Shown here: piece after piece, positions 34,125 through 44,233 of the stretch
Numbering within the stretch: position 1 is the stretch's first letter
Layout: each line of letters opens with the position of its first letter
DNA from: Halopiger xanaduensis SH-6
Lineage (GTDB): Archaea > Halobacteriota > Halobacteria > Halobacteriales > Natrialbaceae
Assembly (NCBI RefSeq): GCF_000217715.1
Contig: NC_015666.1
Location: forward strand, 186,001-250,000
DNA: 64,000 nucleotides
Reading direction: 5' to 3'
The notes under the pieces: generated by a model
What the model was told of the DNA's origin: nothing
Databases searched by the model: none
The model's input: the letters and a program-made list of their open reading frames with translations, nothing else
Made by a program: the position numbers and the translations under genes

Positions 34125-34904
34125 TCAGAGGGCGAGATAGGGCCCGACAGCCAGCAGGACGACTCCCAGCGAGACTTTCAGTTTCTCCGGATCGACGACG
34201 TGTGCGACCTTCCAGCCGACGACGACGCCGAGCAGGAGCGGCGTCCCGACGACGACCGCGAGCGGGACGTTGACGCTCCCCTGGAGGACGTAGCCCGTCG
34301 TCGCGAACGCCGCGATGAAGATCGACTGAACCTGCGCGACGGCGACCGCCAGCAGCATGGGAATGCCGACCAGCACCAGCGCCGGCACGGCCAGCACGGG
34401 ACCGCCGATTCCGAGCAGGCCGCTGCAGACCCCGAGCGCGAATCCGAGTCCGGCGAGGGTGAGTTGGCCCCGTCGCTGCAGGGGCTCCAGGTCGTAGACG
34501 GGACTGAAGCCGCGGCGCTCCCGGTAGAGGATAACCCCGCCGACGGTCGCCGCAACTCCGCCGAGTAGCAGGCCGAACACCGAACGCGGGACGAAGGCGT
34601 TGACGTACGCCCCGACGAGCGCGCCGACGACGCTCGAGCCGCTGAGGACGACCGCCAGCGCCCGTCCGTCGCCCGTTCGCATCTCGCCGGAGTGGAGGTA
34701 CGCTGCGCTGCCGACGAGGCCGGTGAAGACGAACGTCGCGTGGGCGGTGCCGGCGACCTCGCCGGAGGCCAGCCCCGTCAGCGAGTACAGCGCGATCGTG
34801 ACGAAAATCCCGCCGGGCCCGATCGTCGTGATGCCGATGCCGGAAAAGAAGGCGATCGACGCGAGCAACAGGAGCAGTGAGAGATCGAACGGGAGCCCGA
34901 GCAT
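34125..34904 (-). CDS. TauE/SafE (TSUP) family transporter
   Basis: This 259-residue membrane protein has eight helices in two repeats, the layout of the sulfite exporter TauE/SafE family. The N-terminal half has FFSGIGITTIGPGGIFVTIALYSLTG and the C-terminal half GLGFALGVCSGLLGIGGPVLAVPALVLVGIPMLLAVAVAQVQS, each with the conserved Gly-rich turn. The family moves sulfite, sulfolactate or related anions. I chose the ATG at 34904 (MLGLPFDLSLLLLLASIAF); upstream codons are Ser/Arg-rich shadow. It is upstream of uspA on the same strand. Confidence 0.87.
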   Translation of the reverse strand: MLGLPFDLSLLLLLASIAFFSGIGITTIGPGGIFVTIALYSLTGLASGEVAGTAHATFVFTGLVGSAAYLHSGEMRTGDGRALAVVLSGSSVVGALVGAYVNAFVPRSVFGLLLGGVAATVGGVILYRERRGFSPVYDLEPLQRRGQLTLAGLGFALGVCSGLLGIGGPVLAVPALVLVGIPMLLAVAVAQVQSIFIAAFATTGYVLQGSVNVPLAVVVGTPLLLGVVVGWKVAHVVDPEKLKVSLGVVLLAVGPYLAL

Positions 34905-35001
34905 CGACGTTATCGAGGCTTCGTGGCTGCTCCCGTGACTCTTCTGGTTTCGAGGGACAGCGACCGCGGACGGGTAGCGAGGCAGCCGGTACGGCGAACG
35001 G

Positions 35002-36135
35002 TTACTCGTCGGCGTCAGTATCGTCCGCGTCGGTCGGTTCTCGGGCGGCGCCCGACTCGGTCGCGTCGGTTTCGCCTGCCGATCCGTCGGGCGGCGCTCC
35101 GTCGGGCGGCGTCCCGGCGTGGCCGCGGGCGAAACAGTCGAGTGCGAGTTTCGACCCCCCGAGGACGACGGGGCCGATGAACAGCCCGACCGCACCGAAC
35201 GCGACGAGTCCGCCGAAGATGCCGACGACGACGGTCGCGGCGTTGAACGCTTCGGTCTGGCCGATCAACGCGGGCCGCAGGTACGTGTCGGAGAACGTGA
35301 CGAGTAGCCCGTACACGACGACGGCCGCGCCGGCGGTCGGCCGGCCGACCGCGACGAGGTACCCCGCGACCGGAAGCCAGACGCCGAACGCGCCGACCAG
35401 CGGCAGCAGCGTCAGGACGAACGTCGCGACCGTGAGGAAGACGACGGCGGGGACGCCGGCGACCGCCAACCCGACGCCGAGCATCACCGCCTGAACCGCC
35501 GCGACGGCGACGTTCCCCACGACCGAGGCCCACATGAGTTCGTCCAGTCCGCCGCGGAGGTCCGCCAGCACCTCGTCGTCGACCGGCAACACCCACTGCA
35601 CCCACGCGACGAGTCGCTCCCCGTCCCGCAGCAGGGCGAAGAGGATGAACAGCGTAACGGTGAGGCCGATAAAGAGGCCCGGGAGATTCCCGACGAACCC
35701 CATCACGCTCATCGTGACTTCCTGGACGGCCGTCGCGATCCGATCCTGATTCGCTTCGTACAGCGCGGCGAGATCGACGGCGACGCCGTTGGCCTCGAGA
35801 AGTGCTTCGATCTCCGCGACGTTGAGGTCGCCCCTTCTGAGGGACCGGGCGACGTCGAGCGACTGGCGAACGGCGATCGTGAGCACGTAGACGAGCGGCA
35901 ACAGGACGGCCAGCAGCGTTCCGACGACGACGGCGCCCGCGGCGATCGTCGGTCTGACGTACCGCTCGAGGCGTCGCTGGACGGGAAACAGGATGTACGC
36001 GAGGACGACGCCGAACAGGACGAACTGCAGGTACGGCACGAGCACGAACAGTGCGAGGAGGGCGCTCACCAGTCCGAGCGCGGTCAGTCCGGGCTTATCG
36101 ACGATCCAATTGGTCGGTCTGGCGGTGTCCGACAT
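35002..36135 (-). CDS. AI-2E family transporter
   Basis: This 377-residue membrane protein has eight helices typical of the AI-2E (TqsA/YdiK) family. An N-terminal helix pair ends LAYILFPVQRRLERYVRP, and a long amphipathic stretch (residues about 85-155) precedes FIGLTVTLFILFALLRDGERLVAWVQWVLP. LVTFSDTYLRPALIGQ and FGGLVAFGAVGLFIGPVVLGG are near the C-terminus. The tail is acidic and disordered. The family includes autoinducer exporters and Na+/H+ antiporters; archaeal roles are unknown. The start at 36135 (MSDTARP) begins just before the conserved region. Confidence 0.88.
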   Translation of the reverse strand: MSDTARPTNWIVDKPGLTALGLVSALLALFVLVPYLQFVLFGVVLAYILFPVQRRLERYVRPTIAAGAVVVGTLLAVLLPLVYVLTIAVRQSLDVARSLRRGDLNVAEIEALLEANGVAVDLAALYEANQDRIATAVQEVTMSVMGFVGNLPGLFIGLTVTLFILFALLRDGERLVAWVQWVLPVDDEVLADLRGGLDELMWASVVGNVAVAAVQAVMLGVGLAVAGVPAVVFLTVATFVLTLLPLVGAFGVWLPVAGYLVAVGRPTAGAAVVVYGLLVTFSDTYLRPALIGQTEAFNAATVVVGIFGGLVAFGAVGLFIGPVVLGGSKLALDCFARGHAGTPPDGAPPDGSAGETDATESGAAREPTDADDTDADE

Positions 36136-36226
36136 GTCTTCGCCTTCGTCCCGGCGACAGATTACCCCACTGATACGATCGGCACGGCAGAGCAACCGAT
36201 CCGAAAACGGGCCGCCCGAACGGGCG

Positions 36227-37465
36227 TTAGACGAGTTGCACGATCGACCGGACGAGCGATTCCGCGGTGAAGATCGAAGTGAGGAACATCAGGACGACGG
36301 CCGTCAGGAAGACCGCCTGCGCGGCTCGAGACGGGTCGTAGTACCGGTGCACCGCGCCGTACAGCGCCAGCGCCGTGATCGGGAGGCCGACGACACCGTT
36401 GACCGCGGGCATCATGAGCGCGAGGCTGACCGGCGTGAACCCGGTGTACGCGAGGATCGGGATCGCGAGCGCCACCGAGAGCGCGATCAGGAAGTGGACG
36501 GTGCGGCGGAAGTGCATGTCGCCGAACCGGGTCGTGATGCCGTACGACTGGGGCACCATGAACCCGGCGGCGAACAGCGTCCCGGTCGCGCTGCTGAACG
36601 AGGCCGCGCCGACCGCGAGCATGAACACGCCGAGCACCCACGGGCCGATCATGTCGGTCAGCGGTTCGGCGGGCGCCGTCAGCGTTAGGTCGCCGTCGGG
36701 AACGGCGATTGCGGCCGCGACGATCACCGTCGCGCTCAGAAGGACGACCGCCGCCAGCCCGACGGTGTGATCCCGGCGGTAGCGGGAGACGACGTCCCAA
36801 TCCTTCTCCTGATTCATGCTCGTCTGGATGAAGAAGTTCGGGTAGTAAACGGTCGTCCCCAGCAGGGCGATGATCATCGTGATGTACTCGAACTCGTTGA
36901 CGATGCCGGGAACGAACCCGCTCGCGACGGCCCCCATCGGCGGCTCGAGGTTGGCGACGATGACCAGATACGAGCCGAAAATCGCCAGCACGAGCGCTGC
37001 GATGACGCCCTCGACGCGGCTGTAGACGCGCAGTTCGACGAGCGCGATTCCTAATCCCGCAGCGATGATGATCCCCACGTACAGGTTCGACAGCGGCGTG
37101 AGGTAGACGAGCGCGGCGCCGGCGAGCGCGTAGTTAGCGACGCTCCAGAACTGCATGATGAAGGAGATACCCATCGCGAACGGTCTGGCCGCACGGTCAC
37201 CGATGACGTCCGCGATGTAATCCATCAACGGTTCGTTCTTCGCCGCCAGCCGCGCCGACATCTCGTGCATCGCGAGGCCGACGCCCAGGGCGAGGGGCAA
37301 CACCCACAGGAGGCCGAACCCGAACACCATCCCGGCTTCAGTCAGGATGTAGACGGACCCGGCCCCGAAAATGTTCGCCGCGAAGAGGAGGCCGAGCCCG
37401 TATTGATGAATGGTTTCTTTCGCGATACTGATGGGAACGTCGACCGCCGTACTGGTTTCTGACAT
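36227..37465 (-). CDS. Divergent Nramp-like transporter
   Basis: This 412-residue membrane protein has 11 helices and looks like a distant Nramp family member. Helix 1 is FAANIFGAGSVYILTEAG, and helix 6 is GTTVYYPNFFIQTSMNQEKDW. Canonical Nramp proteins have DPGN in helix 1 and a Met-Pro-His motif in helix 6; neither is present here. It is therefore unlikely to bind manganese or iron in the usual way and could carry another ion or solute. The start MSETSTAVDVPISIAKETIHQ (37465) is the first good ATG. No metal regulator is adjacent. Confidence 0.65.
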   Translation of the reverse strand: MSETSTAVDVPISIAKETIHQYGLGLLFAANIFGAGSVYILTEAGMVFGFGLLWVLPLALGVGLAMHEMSARLAAKNEPLMDYIADVIGDRAARPFAMGISFIMQFWSVANYALAGAALVYLTPLSNLYVGIIIAAGLGIALVELRVYSRVEGVIAALVLAIFGSYLVIVANLEPPMGAVASGFVPGIVNEFEYITMIIALLGTTVYYPNFFIQTSMNQEKDWDVVSRYRRDHTVGLAAVVLLSATVIVAAAIAVPDGDLTLTAPAEPLTDMIGPWVLGVFMLAVGAASFSSATGTLFAAGFMVPQSYGITTRFGDMHFRRTVHFLIALSVALAIPILAYTGFTPVSLALMMPAVNGVVGLPITALALYGAVHRYYDPSRAAQAVFLTAVVLMFLTSIFTAESLVRSIVQLV

Positions 37466-38058
37466 GCGTGGGGACTCACCCGAAAACCGTGTAACCCGTC
37501 CGACCGGACGCCATGCGAACTCGAGGCCGCCGCGCGGTCCGCGGCCCGATTCGTGGCCGCCCTCGAGCGCATCCGGCCGGAAGGTCTTAGCGTCCTGGTG
37601 GACTGTATTGTGCAATCGAGTACACGGGCTGAATCCGTTTGAGCAACGAGCTTGAAATGTCATATGTAGAAATAAATTTTCGAGTGCATCTGACAGTCGT
37701 ACTATTACGACTGATTACCTGTTCCGGATCGCGACGTCGCTGTAAGCGGTTCGTTACGGGCTCGAGACCGGACGGTGCAGCGCGAGCGCGACGGTACACC
37801 GGCCGAGACAGGGATCGCGTATCACCCGATTACCGGGGACGGGTTGCGATCAGGTCCGCACGCGGAGTTGTTCTTTGACCCGTCACCGACCGCGAGCAGT
37901 TGGCCGTCGTAGTCGAGGGAAAGAGCGGAAGCGAAGTCGGCGCGTGACGGGCGGATCGGGATGGAACGGACGGTCGATGAAACGGATTCGAAGAGCCTGC
38001 AAAATCCGGGGCAGCCATTATGCCGCTCTCGCGTTTCGCGCGCGAGCGCGTACGTGAG
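37466..38058. other. Long intergenic region upstream of gyrB
   Basis: I find no credible gene. It contains an AT-rich patch (37645-37690) that may be the promoter zone of the Nramp-like gene or a remnant. A weak 79-codon frame at 37639-37878 is Arg-rich and not convincing. Confidence 0.45.
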
Positions 38059-38083
38059 CTTTATTAGTGGGTAGCCACTACCC
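38059..38083 (+). promoter_or_regulatory. gyrB promoter with inverted repeat
   Basis: The TATA-like CTTTATTA (38059-38066) is followed by GGGTAG-CCA-CTACCC (38069-38083), a perfect six-base inverted repeat between TATA and the expected start near 38089. Confidence 0.5.
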
Positions 38084-38098
38084 GAAAGCAGGTTTCTC

Positions 38099-40039
38099 AT
38101 GTCCCAGGAAAGCGAGTACGGCGCCGGACAAATCCAGGTCTTAGAGGGCCTGGAAGCCGTGCGGAAACGGCCGGCGATGTACATCGGTTCTACAGACTCT
38201 CGAGGACTCCACCACCTCGTCTACGAAGTGGTGGACAACTCGATCGACGAGGCGCTGGCCGGCTACTGCGACGACATCACCGTCTCCATCCACGAGGACG
38301 GCTCGGTGAGCGTCGCGGACGACGGCCGCGGCATCCCCGTCGACACGCACGACGAGTACGATCGCCCCGCCCTCGAGGTCATCCTGACTGTCCTCCACGC
38401 GGGCGGCAAGTTCGACAACAAGTCCTACCAGGTCTCCGGCGGCCTCCACGGCGTCGGCGTCTCCGTGGTCAACGCCCTCTCGGAGCGCCTCGAGGCCGAG
38501 GTCAAGCGCGACGGCGGCGTCTTCCGCCACGCCTTCGAGCAGGGCGAACCGGTCGGCGACATGGAGCGCGTCCGCGACATGGAGCCGGACGAGGAGACCG
38601 GCACCGAGGTCCGCTTCTGGCCCGACACCGGCATCTTCGAGGCCGGCGAGTTCTCGTTCTCGACGCTCGCGAACCGGCTTCGCGAACTGGCCTTCCTCAA
38701 CTCCGGGGTCCGCATCACGCTGCGCGACGAGCGCGAGGACGCCGGCGACGCCGACGAGGAGGGTCCCGTCGAGGAAACGTACGAGTACGAGGGCGGCATC
38801 CGCGAATTCGTCGAGTATCTCAACGAGACGCGCTCGGCGATGCACGACGACGTCATCTACTTCGAGGACGAGGAGCAGAATATCCAGGTCGAGGTGGCGA
38901 TGCAAGCCACCGAGGAGCTGCAGGGCTCGATCCACGCCTTCGCGAACAACATCAACACCCGCGAGGGCGGCACCCACCTCACCGGGTTCAAGACCGCTCT
39001 GACCCGGACGGTCAACGACTACGCCAACGAGAACAGCATGCTCTCGGACCTCGACAACAACCTCAAGGGCGAGGACATCCGCGAGGGGCTGACCGCGGTT
39101 ATCTCGGTCAAACACCCCGACCCGCAGTTCGAGGGCCAGACGAAGACCAAGCTCGGCAACTCGGAAGTGCGGGGCATCGTCGAGAGCGCGATGCACGAGG
39201 GCCTCGGCACCTACTTCGAGGAGAACCCCGACACCGCCGAGGCAATCATCAACAAGGCGGTCGAGGCCGCGAAAGCACGGATGGCAGCCCAGAAGGCCGA
39301 GGAGCTCACGCGCCGGAAGTCGGCCCTCGAGTCGACGTCGCTGCCCGGCAAACTCGCGGACTGTCAGACCAAAGATCCCGACGAGGCCGAACTGTTCATC
39401 GCGGAGGGCGACTCCGCGGGCGGCAGCGCGAAGCAGGCCCGCAACCCCGAGTTCCAGGCCGTCCTCCCGATCCGCGGAAAGGTCCTGAACGTCGAGAAAC
39501 ACCGGCTCGACCGGGTGCTCGAGAACGACCAGATCCGCAACATCATCACGGCGATCGGCGCCGGCGTCGGCGACGAGTTCGACCTCGAGGACGTCCGCTA
39601 CAAGAAGGTCATCATGGCGACCGACGCCGACGTCGACGGCGCTCACATCCGGACGCTCCTGCTCACGTTCTTCTACCGACACATGCGACCGCTGCTGGAG
39701 GGCGGCTACGTCTACGCGACCCAGCCGCCGCTGTACCGCATCCGCTATCGCGGCGAGACCTACGACGCGATGACGGACCAGGAGCGCGACGAGATCATCG
39801 AGGAGAAGTGCGACGGCTCGCCGTCGCAGGTTCAGCGGTTCAAGGGCCTGGGCGAGATGAACCCCCAGCAGCTCTGGGATACGACGATGGATCCCAGCAA
39901 CCGCATCTTAAAGCAGATCACCGTCGAGGACGCGGCCGCGGCGGACAAGATGTTCTCGGTGCTGATGGGCGATGCCGTCGAACCGCGGAAACAGTTTATC
40001 AAGGAAAACGCACCGGAGGCAGAGTGGATCGACATATAG
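38099..40039 (+). CDS. gyrB: DNA gyrase subunit B
   Basis: This 646-residue protein is the ATPase subunit of DNA gyrase, which introduces negative supercoils. The GHKL ATPase has GLEAVRKRPAMYIGSTDSRGLHHLVYEVVDNSIDEALAG, DDGRGIPVD and GGLHGVGVSVVNALS. The transducer has the QTK loop (FEGQTKTKLGNSEVRG). The TOPRIM part has LFIAEGDSAGGSAKQAR and MATDADVDGAHIRTLLLTFFYR. Length is normal for the archaeal form acquired from bacteria. It is the first gene of a gyrBA operon with a short leader carrying an inverted repeat. Confidence 0.97.
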   Translation: MSQESEYGAGQIQVLEGLEAVRKRPAMYIGSTDSRGLHHLVYEVVDNSIDEALAGYCDDITVSIHEDGSVSVADDGRGIPVDTHDEYDRPALEVILTVLHAGGKFDNKSYQVSGGLHGVGVSVVNALSERLEAEVKRDGGVFRHAFEQGEPVGDMERVRDMEPDEETGTEVRFWPDTGIFEAGEFSFSTLANRLRELAFLNSGVRITLRDEREDAGDADEEGPVEETYEYEGGIREFVEYLNETRSAMHDDVIYFEDEEQNIQVEVAMQATEELQGSIHAFANNINTREGGTHLTGFKTALTRTVNDYANENSMLSDLDNNLKGEDIREGLTAVISVKHPDPQFEGQTKTKLGNSEVRGIVESAMHEGLGTYFEENPDTAEAIINKAVEAAKARMAAQKAEELTRRKSALESTSLPGKLADCQTKDPDEAELFIAEGDSAGGSAKQARNPEFQAVLPIRGKVLNVEKHRLDRVLENDQIRNIITAIGAGVGDEFDLEDVRYKKVIMATDADVDGAHIRTLLLTFFYRHMRPLLEGGYVYATQPPLYRIRYRGETYDAMTDQERDEIIEEKCDGSPSQVQRFKGLGEMNPQQLWDTTMDPSNRILKQITVEDAAAADKMFSVLMGDAVEPRKQFIKENAPEAEWIDI

Positions 40040-40050
40040 CCGCGGTAGCT

Positions 40051-40058
40051 GAGGTGAT
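40051..40058 (+). promoter_or_regulatory. Ribosome binding site of gyrA
   Basis: GAGGTGAT lies six bases before the ATG at 40065. It shows that this ATG, not the out-of-frame one at 40057, starts gyrA. Confidence 0.75.
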
Positions 40059-40064
40059 GTCCAC

Positions 40065-42548
40065 ATGAGTTCAGACGTACCCGATCCGACTGACGTAGAG
40101 GCACGGGCCGTAGAGAACGTCCGCATCGAGGACGAGATGGAGCAGAGCTACATCGACTACGCGATGTCCGTCATCGCGGGTCGTGCGCTCCCCCGGGTCG
40201 AGGACGGCCTCAAACCCGTCCACCGCCGCATCCTGTACGCGATGCACGAGATGGGCGTCTCGAGCGGCTCTTCCCACCGCAAGTCGTCCTCGATCGTCGG
40301 GGAGACGATGGGTGACTACCACCCCCACGGCGACAGCGCGATCTACGACACCCTGGTCCGGATGGCCCAGGACTTCTCGATGCGCTATCCGCTGGTGGAC
40401 GGTCAGGGGAACTTCGGCTCGATGGACGGCGACCCGGCCGCCGCGCAGCGGTACACGGAGGCCCGGATGTCGCCCATCTCCGAGGAACTCCTCGAGGACA
40501 TCGAGAAGGACACCGTCGACTTCTCGGCGAACTACGATGACCGCCTGCAGGAGCCCGACGTGCTCCCGGCGGCGTTCCCGAACCTCCTCGTGAACGGCTC
40601 CTCGGGGATCGCAGTCGGGATGTCGACGAACATCCCGCCGCACAACCTCGGGGAAGTGATCGACGCGACGATCGAACTGATCGACAACCCCGACGCGACC
40701 GTCGAGGACCTGATGGAGCACGTCAAGGGTCCTGACTTCCCGACGGGCGCGAACATCGTCGGCCGCGACGCCATCTATTCGGCCTACAAGACCGGCCGCG
40801 GGCGCCTCCGCGTGCGCGCCGAGTTCGAGGTCGAGGAGTGGAAGAACAACCGCGAGCGGATCGTCGTCACGGAACTGCCCTTCCAGTCCAACAAGGCCCG
40901 CCTCGTCGAGCGCATCGCCGAGGACGTCAACGAAGGCGAAATCGAGGGCATCTCCGACCTGCGCGACGAGTCCGACCGCGACGGCGTCCGCGTCGTCATC
41001 GAACTCAAGCGCGGCGCCAACAGCGAGGTCGTCAAGAACAAACTGCTCGAGAACCACTTAGAGAAGACCTTCGGCGTCATCAACCTCGCGCTGGTCGACG
41101 GTCAGCCCCAGGTCCTCTCGCTGAAGGAAACGCTCGAGGAGTACGTCGCCCACCGCCGCGAAGTGGTGCGCCGGCGCAGCGAGTACGACCTCGAGGAAGC
41201 CGAGGACCGCGCGCACATCCTCGAAGGCCGGCTGAAGGCCGTCGAGAACGCCGAGGACGTGGTCGAGCTGATCCGCGACAGCGAGACCCGCTCGGACGCG
41301 AAGGAGAACCTCCAGGACGCCTACGGCTTCTCGCAGGACCAAGCCGACCACATCGTCCGGATGCAACTCGGCAGCCTCACCTCCATGGAGGCCGCCGAGA
41401 TCGAGGACGAGTACGAGGAGGTCCAAGCCGAAATCGAGCGCCTGACCGCCATCCTCGAGAGCGAACAAAAACTGCTCGAGGTCATCAAGGACGAACTCCG
41501 CGAAGTGAAGGAGGAGTACGGCGACGACCGCCGGACCTCGATCATCGAGGACCAAGGGACGGTCACCCACGAGGATCTCATCCCCGAGGAGGAGGTCTTC
41601 GTCGTCATGACCGAGGACGACTACGTCAAGCGGATGCCCATCGAGGACTTCGACCCCCAGGGTCGAGGCGGCAAAGGCATCATCGGCGCGGACGTCAAGG
41701 AGGGCGACCGCGTCGCCACCGTCTTCCGGGCGAACACCCACGACTACCTGCTCTGCTTCACGAATCAGGGCAAAGTCTACCAGCTCAAGACCTACGAGAT
41801 CCCCGAGATGGGGCGGACGGCCCGCGGGAAATCGGCCGTCAACATCCTCGATCTCGACGACGGCGAGGACATCACCGCCATCGTCGACACCGACGCGCTG
41901 GCCGACGACGAGTGCGTGACGATGGTCACGCGCAACGGCTACGTCAAGCGGACCGACGGCGAGGAGTTCGACAACATCCGCTCGACCGGTATCATCGCCT
42001 CCGACCTAGAGGAGGGCGACGAACTCGTCGACGTCGAAGTGACGGACGGCACGAAGGACCTCGTGATCGCCACCGAGGGCGGCATGACGATCCGCTTCGA
42101 CGAGGACGAGGTGCGCGCGATGGGCCGCAACGCCCGCGGCGTCAACGGCATCAAACTGCAGGACGACGACGCGGTCGCCGGGTTGGTCGCGACCGACGAG
42201 GCCGACGACAAGGCCCTGCTGACCGTCACCCGAAACGGGTACGGGAAGCGGACGCGTCTCTCCGAGTACAGCCGCCAGTCCCGGTACGGCAAGGGGCTGA
42301 TCGACATCAAGACCGGCGACCGGAACGGTCCCGTGACGGCGGTCAAAGCCGTCGACGACGACGACCAGCTCGTGTTGATGAGCGAGGACGGCCAGATCGT
42401 CCGCACGCGCGTCGACGAAGTGTCGACCGTCGGCCGCAACACGATGGGCGTGATCGTGATGGAAGTCGAAGGCGACGACGCGGTCGCGAGCGTCGACGTT
42501 GTCCCCGTCGAGTCGATCGAATCCGACGTCGACGCGGCCGACGACTAA
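40065..42548 (+). CDS. gyrA: DNA gyrase subunit A
   Basis: This 827-residue protein is the cleavage-and-religation subunit of gyrase. The N-terminal domain has [36 protein letters not shown], the DNA-binding HTH with [55 protein letters not shown], and the catalytic tyrosine in [11 protein letters not shown]. The C-terminal half carries the beta-pinwheel repeats, with the GyrA-box-like QGRGGKGI near residue 535. It follows gyrB by 25 nt with a perfect ribosome binding site. The tail is acidic. Confidence 0.97.
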   Translation: MSSDVPDPTDVEARAVENVRIEDEMEQSYIDYAMSVIAGRALPRVEDGLKPVHRRILYAMHEMGVSSGSSHRKSSSIVGETMGDYHPHGDSAIYDTLVRMAQDFSMRYPLVDGQGNFGSMDGDPAAAQRYTEARMSPISEELLEDIEKDTVDFSANYDDRLQEPDVLPAAFPNLLVNGSSGIAVGMSTNIPPHNLGEVIDATIELIDNPDATVEDLMEHVKGPDFPTGANIVGRDAIYSAYKTGRGRLRVRAEFEVEEWKNNRERIVVTELPFQSNKARLVERIAEDVNEGEIEGISDLRDESDRDGVRVVIELKRGANSEVVKNKLLENHLEKTFGVINLALVDGQPQVLSLKETLEEYVAHRREVVRRRSEYDLEEAEDRAHILEGRLKAVENAEDVVELIRDSETRSDAKENLQDAYGFSQDQADHIVRMQLGSLTSMEAAEIEDEYEEVQAEIERLTAILESEQKLLEVIKDELREVKEEYGDDRRTSIIEDQGTVTHEDLIPEEEVFVVMTEDDYVKRMPIEDFDPQGRGGKGIIGADVKEGDRVATVFRANTHDYLLCFTNQGKVYQLKTYEIPEMGRTARGKSAVNILDLDDGEDITAIVDTDALADDECVTMVTRNGYVKRTDGEEFDNIRSTGIIASDLEEGDELVDVEVTDGTKDLVIATEGGMTIRFDEDEVRAMGRNARGVNGIKLQDDDAVAGLVATDEADDKALLTVTRNGYGKRTRLSEYSRQSRYGKGLIDIKTGDRNGPVTAVKAVDDDDQLVLMSEDGQIVRTRVDEVSTVGRNTMGVIVMEVEGDDAVASVDVVPVESIESDVDAADD

Positions 42549-42840
42549 TCGGCCGTCGAGAGCTCGCGACACTACCTCGAGAGGGGTCGGCTCTAACGGC
42601 GAGCCACGAACTGTTGTGAATTGGGTTCTATTTCACCGCTCAGAATCGAACGAGTTGCTCGAGCGGTTGCGTCCCGTCCTTTTCTGTGCGCGACGAAATC
42701 GGGATGAGCGCTCGTCTGATTGAACGGTAACGAGATTGCAGACGTGGAGACGAGAAAGCTGGAGAGACGGATCTAGAGTCCGGCTGACCGGTTGCGGTCG
42801 GCGCCGGTATCGGCTGTCGGAGACCGAGGGCGGACGGGGA

Positions 42841-43374
42841 TCAGTGTGCCGGCTCCTCGCCCGGGGCGGTCATGTCCTCGATCCGGAGGATGAGGATGTT
42901 GTTCGTGTCGTCCTTGCCGTCGACGCGCCCGTCGATGACGAGCTTCGAGAGCGGCGTCGGGCCGACGGTGACGGCGTCGTCCTCCGAGATGCCGTCGATC
43001 GAGCCCTGCATGTGGATCTCCGCGCGGCAGAGTTCGGGGTGGTGGACGCTCGAGAGGTCGATCTCCTCGACGATGACGTCCTCGACCGGTTCGCCCTCGT
43101 GTTCGAGCGGGACGGAGGCCGGGTCGTCCATCTGCTGGATCTCGAGGGCCTCGTAGGCCGCGGCGGTCGGCTTGTAGCCACCTTTCGGACCAGGTACACC
43201 CTCGACCAGTTGAAGGGCCTTGAGGCTCTGCATCTGATTTCGGATGGTACCCGGGTTGCGGTCTACCTGCTCGGCGATGTCCTCCCCCTTGATCGCGTCC
43301 TCGGACTCCTTGTGGAGGTTCGTGAGCGCGCGGAGGATCTTCTTCTGACTCGGAGTTAGTTCAATTGATGACAT
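42841..43374 (-). CDS. Winged-helix transcriptional regulator (Rrf2-like)
   Basis: This 177-residue protein has an N-terminal winged helix (LTPSQKKILRALTNLHKESEDAIKGEDIAEQVDRNPGTIRNQMQSLKALQLVEGVPGPKGGYKPT). A C-terminal beta-rich domain contains CRAEIHMQGSIDGISEDDAVTVGPTPLSKLVIDGRVDGKDDTNNILILRIEDM. Haloarchaeal genomes label such proteins as Rrf2-family regulators. There are no Fe-S cysteines of the IscR type; a lone cysteine is in the C-terminal domain. The ligand and targets are unknown. A GTTTAAGG box about 29 nt upstream makes it leaderless. It is convergent with gyrA. Confidence 0.8.
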   Translation of the reverse strand: MSSIELTPSQKKILRALTNLHKESEDAIKGEDIAEQVDRNPGTIRNQMQSLKALQLVEGVPGPKGGYKPTAAAYEALEIQQMDDPASVPLEHEGEPVEDVIVEEIDLSSVHHPELCRAEIHMQGSIDGISEDDAVTVGPTPLSKLVIDGRVDGKDDTNNILILRIEDMTAPGEEPAH

Positions 43375-43546
43375 GGTGAATTGTTCGTAGTTGATTTCCT
43401 TAAACCCGACGGGTGACGTCGGTTGTGCTTCGGGATTTCGGTATCGGCAGCGGGGACAGTAAGGCGTTTCTCTTCGGTTCCGGGTACGGGAGGACCCGCG
43501 CGATCCCGCGTTCCCGGTCGTGCGCGCCGAACGACCGTACTACTTA

Positions 43547-44227
43547 CTACTGTTCGACTTTCGTCGGCGAGGAAACGCGGACGTGGCGTGCGACCGTCTC
43601 CGGCAGCGAGACCGGCTCGTCGTGGGCGCTCGAGCGGGCGGTCACCATCCCGAAGGGGGCGACTTCGACGATCTCGAGTTCGACGCCGGGTTCGACGCCG
43701 TGGTCGGCCAGATAGGAGAGCACTTCGGGATCGCGGTCGGCGACCTCCTCGACGACGACGGTTTCGCCCTCCGCAAACTCCGAGACGGTCTTCCCTTCGG
43801 GGCGTTCCGGCGGTTCGAGGTCGGCGCCGGGGATCGGCGAGCCGTGCGGGTCGACCTCCGGCTCGCCGAGCGCGTCGGCGACGCGGGCCTCGAAGTTCTC
43901 GCTGATGTGGTGTTCGAGCCGGTCGGCCTCGTCGTGGACCTCCGACCAGTCGTAGTCCAGATGTTCGGTGAGGTAGGCCTCGAGCAGCCGGTGGTGGCGG
44001 ACGACCTCGAGGGCGACGGTCTCGCCCTCGTCTGTGAGCGTGACCCCGCGGTACTTCTCCCGGTCGACCAGCCCGCGGTCCTCGAGTTTGTCGAGCATGC
44101 TGGTGACCGTCGGCGACGTGACGTCCAGCTCCGCGGCGATCTCGGAGGTCTTGATGCGGTCGTCGGTCGACCGCTGGAGCTGGTAGATGACCTTGAGGTA
44201 GTCTTCCATCACGTCGCTCAGCATCAT
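43547..44227 (-). CDS. DtxR-family metal-dependent repressor
   Basis: This 226-residue protein is a DtxR/MntR-type regulator. The winged helix is MLSDVMEDYLKVIYQLQRSTDDRIKTSEIAAELDVTSPTVTSMLDKLEDRGLVDREKYRGVTLT. The dimerisation and metal-binding domain follows (HHRLLEAYLTEHLDYDWSEVHDEADRLEHHISENFEARVADAL, with the His and Glu ligands). It ends with an SH3-like FeoA domain (about 145-215). In haloarchaea such proteins repress Fe or Mn uptake genes. A perfect inverted repeat over its own promoter (44234-44261) suggests autoregulation. It is divergent from a Mn-dependent arginase. The start may be 44227 or 44224. Confidence 0.92.
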   Translation of the reverse strand: MMLSDVMEDYLKVIYQLQRSTDDRIKTSEIAAELDVTSPTVTSMLDKLEDRGLVDREKYRGVTLTDEGETVALEVVRHHRLLEAYLTEHLDYDWSEVHDEADRLEHHISENFEARVADALGEPEVDPHGSPIPGADLEPPERPEGKTVSEFAEGETVVVEEVADRDPEVLSYLADHGVEPGVELEIVEVAPFGMVTARSSAHDEPVSLPETVARHVRVSSPTKVEQ

Positions 44228-44233
44228 GCTCGA

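Noticed and set aside
37639-37878. Small gene upstream of gyrB
   Set aside because: The 79-codon frame is Arg-rich in its second half, has no promoter or binding site and no recognisable pattern.
40057-40068. ATG just before gyrA within the ribosome binding site
   Set aside because: It opens a three-codon frame only. The GAGGTGAT motif is correctly spaced for the ATG at 40065.
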